Assembly: GCF_003672135.1 (NCBI RefSeq)
Contig: NC_039507.1
Coordinates: forward strand, 17,848,278-17,912,277
DNA from: Ooceraea biroi
Lineage: Eukaryota; Arthropoda; Insecta; Hymenoptera; Formicidae
Length of the DNA: 64,000 nucleotides
Direction of reading: 5' to 3'
The position numbers were made by a program, and so were the translations under genes. The notes under the pieces are model-generated. The model did not search any database, was not told where the DNA came from, and saw only the letters and a program-made list of their open reading frames with translations. Positions 61,301 through 64,000 of the stretch are shown one piece after another. The stretch's first letter is position 1. Each line of letters starts with the position of its first letter.

Positions 61301-64000
61301 TTAATAATTAATCAGGTGCATAAACGTGTACTTGGCGTTAAATTATAGGATCCTTTGATACATTTAATATAAACTTTTTTTAAGGGAAAGAGAAATGTCA
61401 GTTCAATATTAAATCTTTACGCATTCGGAGCACGTTATTGCAGCTTACGCCGCTTCTAGAATTAGGAATAATGTAATTAGAGCGTTCGCAGCATCCGTAT
61501 GACGTGGTAGAATATCCGGCATGCTAATATCGCGAGCGGGATAAATGTATTGGCAGTGACGTTGCAGTGTGAAGAGTAAAAGTGGTTTACGACGGATTGT
61601 GGCGTAATCACGCGGAGCATACCTCTTAATGATCGTGCAGATTTATATGAAATGTGCCTGGCTACCGCGTGATCGGACGTGCATGTGCGACGGACGATGT
61701 ACAAACAACTTGGGATCTCGTTATCGGGAATCTCTAAATCGCATTCGAGCGAGGATAAGAGGACGGTTAGAGTGACGTGACGTGACAGGAAATTCCGGCG
61801 CGGCTATGTCGGGGTATCGAATTAGTGTTGGAAATTGATGAAGCTGCGACTCTCAAAGCGTAAGACTAGCCGGCCACCATGAATCCGATACCGGCGATCC
61901 TATTCGATCTCATTCGATCCGATTAATACTCGATCGCATGAGCGATCCCGCTTCTTGCATGTTCGAGGTGACAGCGGGCGGATGCGGGGAATGGATCAAA
62001 AGACATTTGCGGCGGATGCAGCTTTGATCCGCGGCGTAATTAATAGACGGTTTCACACGCGGCTAAAAAGATAGACCGCGGATAAATAAATTCTGTCTCG
62101 CAACAGTACGTTGGCGTGTCGTGGCGAGTAAGGGCTGCTGTACACGTGCTAAATAATGCAGGCGGCGTTACAAAGTGACTTAGCCAATTTTATGAAATTC
62201 GAGTTCAGCAACATGATCTAAACTGAGTTTGCCTGCCACGTAGCGTTTAAGCGCTGCTGCAACGTATTACTTACTGGCATATTTATCCTCCGATTGAAAA
62301 ATGACGAAATTACAAGAAAACATTGAATCACATTGACAATTTCGTGACACAGGTTTCGTTAGCTTCATCTTATGATGCGAGAAAGGGAGGAAAATACAAT
62401 ACAATTAAAAAGAGTTTCGAAAAATGCTTTTATTTATTGCAATTTGTGTGTGTGTGTGTGTGTGTGTGTGTCCTCATGTTGTACTCATCTTAATCCCGCA
62501 TGCCTGAACTATTTTAATCGTTTTTCATGCGATTTCAACAAGTATGGATATACGAATAGCGGAATAAAGACTGCTAGTTTCCCGTTTAATATTTCAAGTA
62601 TTGAAAATCTACTTATCTCGGTTTCTTAAGTGACATTCTCCGCGACGATAACAAATCCCGAAGCGATCTAGCGCTTACGGTAATCTCAGCCCCAGGTAAT
62701 AAGAGACGGCACGAAAAGAAATCTTTTCACAGTCGGGTCGCGTCCGCGTCGACGCGAGGGTGGAGGTTTCGATTGAGGCGATTATAATAAAAATCGCAAA
62801 TCGGCAGGAAGGCTATCGACGGTGAGAGATGAGGGGGAGGTTGGATAGGGATGAAGGAGGGATGGGGGTGGTTGGCGGGCGAGTGACAGCACGGGGGGAC
62901 CGCTGCGACGTCCCGCCATGACGGCTCTGTGGTTTCCAATCACGCAGATTTACATTTTTAATTTCCGCCCCGCGCCGTCTCGAGTTCCGTCCCTTCGCTG
63001 CCGGTTTAATTAACTCCGTTTTCTCGCTTCTTATATCGCTTGTCGTATCCGCCCCCTCATCCTCTTCCCGTTGCTCTCGCTTCCTCTTTCCTCTCATCGG
63101 CTTCCTCCATCCACCTTGACGGCCCTCGGGCGAGCGTATCGGTCCCGACTTTCTTCGGGCTATCGACAATTTTTCAATTACCCGAGCGTAAGCGAGGTAA
63201 ATTAATTGTTACGGCGGGTTTATATTCTCTCACTTTCTCTCCACGGCTTTCCCTCGCACGCTCCGCAGTTCCGCTACTCCCGCGTCCGTACTCGTTTCGC
63301 CTGTGTATCCGGAAGACTGTTCAAAGAAACGACTTCACGGTTTACAGATCGCTCGCTGCTTTTGCCGGGATGCTTCATTAAAACTCCCAAAGCTGTTCCC
63401 GGAGGTAGCTAACGTGCAGAAAGCAGATTTTGGATCTGCAGACAGAGCGCCGGCGATCGCTGACCGTCGTACCGGTCTCGAACTCCCTTAGTTAAAACGC
63501 TGTCGGTGCTGTGAGCACAGAGAGACAACAAACTTTTAATTAACGATCTCTTGTGTAGTCACGGGTTATTTGCCTCCTTCGATAAATCCAGATCCATTCG
63601 AGATATTAATGAGTTCTCGTACACGCTATGTTGCACCATAAATTCATTTTATCATTTTAGGTCCCGCGTATACGGCGAACAATACTTTACGGTTTGCGTG
63701 ATTCGGGCGGCACAGTAGGATTAAGGTTAACGTCAATCATACTTGGAATATATTATTGATATAGAAGTTAGAATGAATTTATAATTGCACTCTTTTCTGT
63801 TTTTTGTATTTGAGCTCGGACGTTTATGAATAACAATATTTTGCATTGTGTTTCACAGAGATAAAAGAACATTATCAGAAGGAATCATTTGTAAAACAGT
63901 ATATAAGTTATTACTTATTTGAAGAAATAATAATTCTCTGAACGGTCATATATGTAGAATATAAATTTCGTTGAATCGCGTAGGACGATTTAAGCGAGCA
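58321..64000. other. Noncoding stretch, no gene recognised
   Basis: Mixed composition. GC-rich parts at 58500-59000, 59640-60340 and 62700-63500 have overlapping frames without domains. AT-rich parts lie at 60340-60850, 61200-61400 and 63600-64000. A TG repeat lies at 62445-62471. A pyrimidine-rich run with TTTTTATAG near 59342-59371 looks splice-acceptor-like, but no exon can be supported. Confidence 0.45.
62445..62471. repeat. (TG)13 microsatellite
   Basis: Thirteen uninterrupted TG dinucleotides. Confidence 0.95.

Overview
This is eukaryotic, almost certainly insect, nuclear DNA, most likely from a hymenopteran and probably an ant. The evidence is two mariner-family transposons, several palindromic DNA transposons, internal runs of the insect telomere motif TTAGG, many microsatellites, and a patchwork of AT-rich and very CpG-rich blocks. 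I see no bacterial-type gene organisation. I recognise no complete host protein-coding gene, tRNA or rRNA. The open frames outside transposons lack recognisable domains and are usually overlapped by equally long frames on the other strand. The window reads as intergenic or deep-intronic DNA filled by transposons.

Layout. 668-1385: copy 1 of a long-inverted-repeat element with an 8-bp target duplication. 2791-3640: two diverged copies of an unidentified noncoding segment. 4986-5852: an 867-bp element holding a large hairpin; its sister lies inverted at 31841-32709. 8628-9953: a MULE-like element with a 9-bp target duplication and helically phased GCACAA motifs. 14748-16430: a candidate solo LTR interrupted by a mariner (15103-16388) whose transposase has one frameshift. 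18539-19534: an element rich in the palindrome CCAGTACTGG. 21515-22455: copy 2 of the 8-bp-TSD family. 45071-46359: a second, different mariner with a frameshift and two stops. 49947-50826: copy 3 of the 8-bp-TSD family, itself interrupted by a GC-rich hairpin element at its telomere-like repeats. 57410-58318: a TA-flanked, internally deleted pogo-like element that keeps a fragment resembling a Psq helix-turn-helix.

The most noteworthy system is the 8-bp-TSD family. All three copies carry TTAGG arrays. Each has about 140-bp arms that match within a copy but whose outermost 40 bp differ between copies. The arms carry repeated TCAAGGTCA motifs, which match the FTZ-F1/ERR nuclear-receptor extended half-site. 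No family was checked against a database; superfamily assignments rest on termini, target duplications and visible motifs only.
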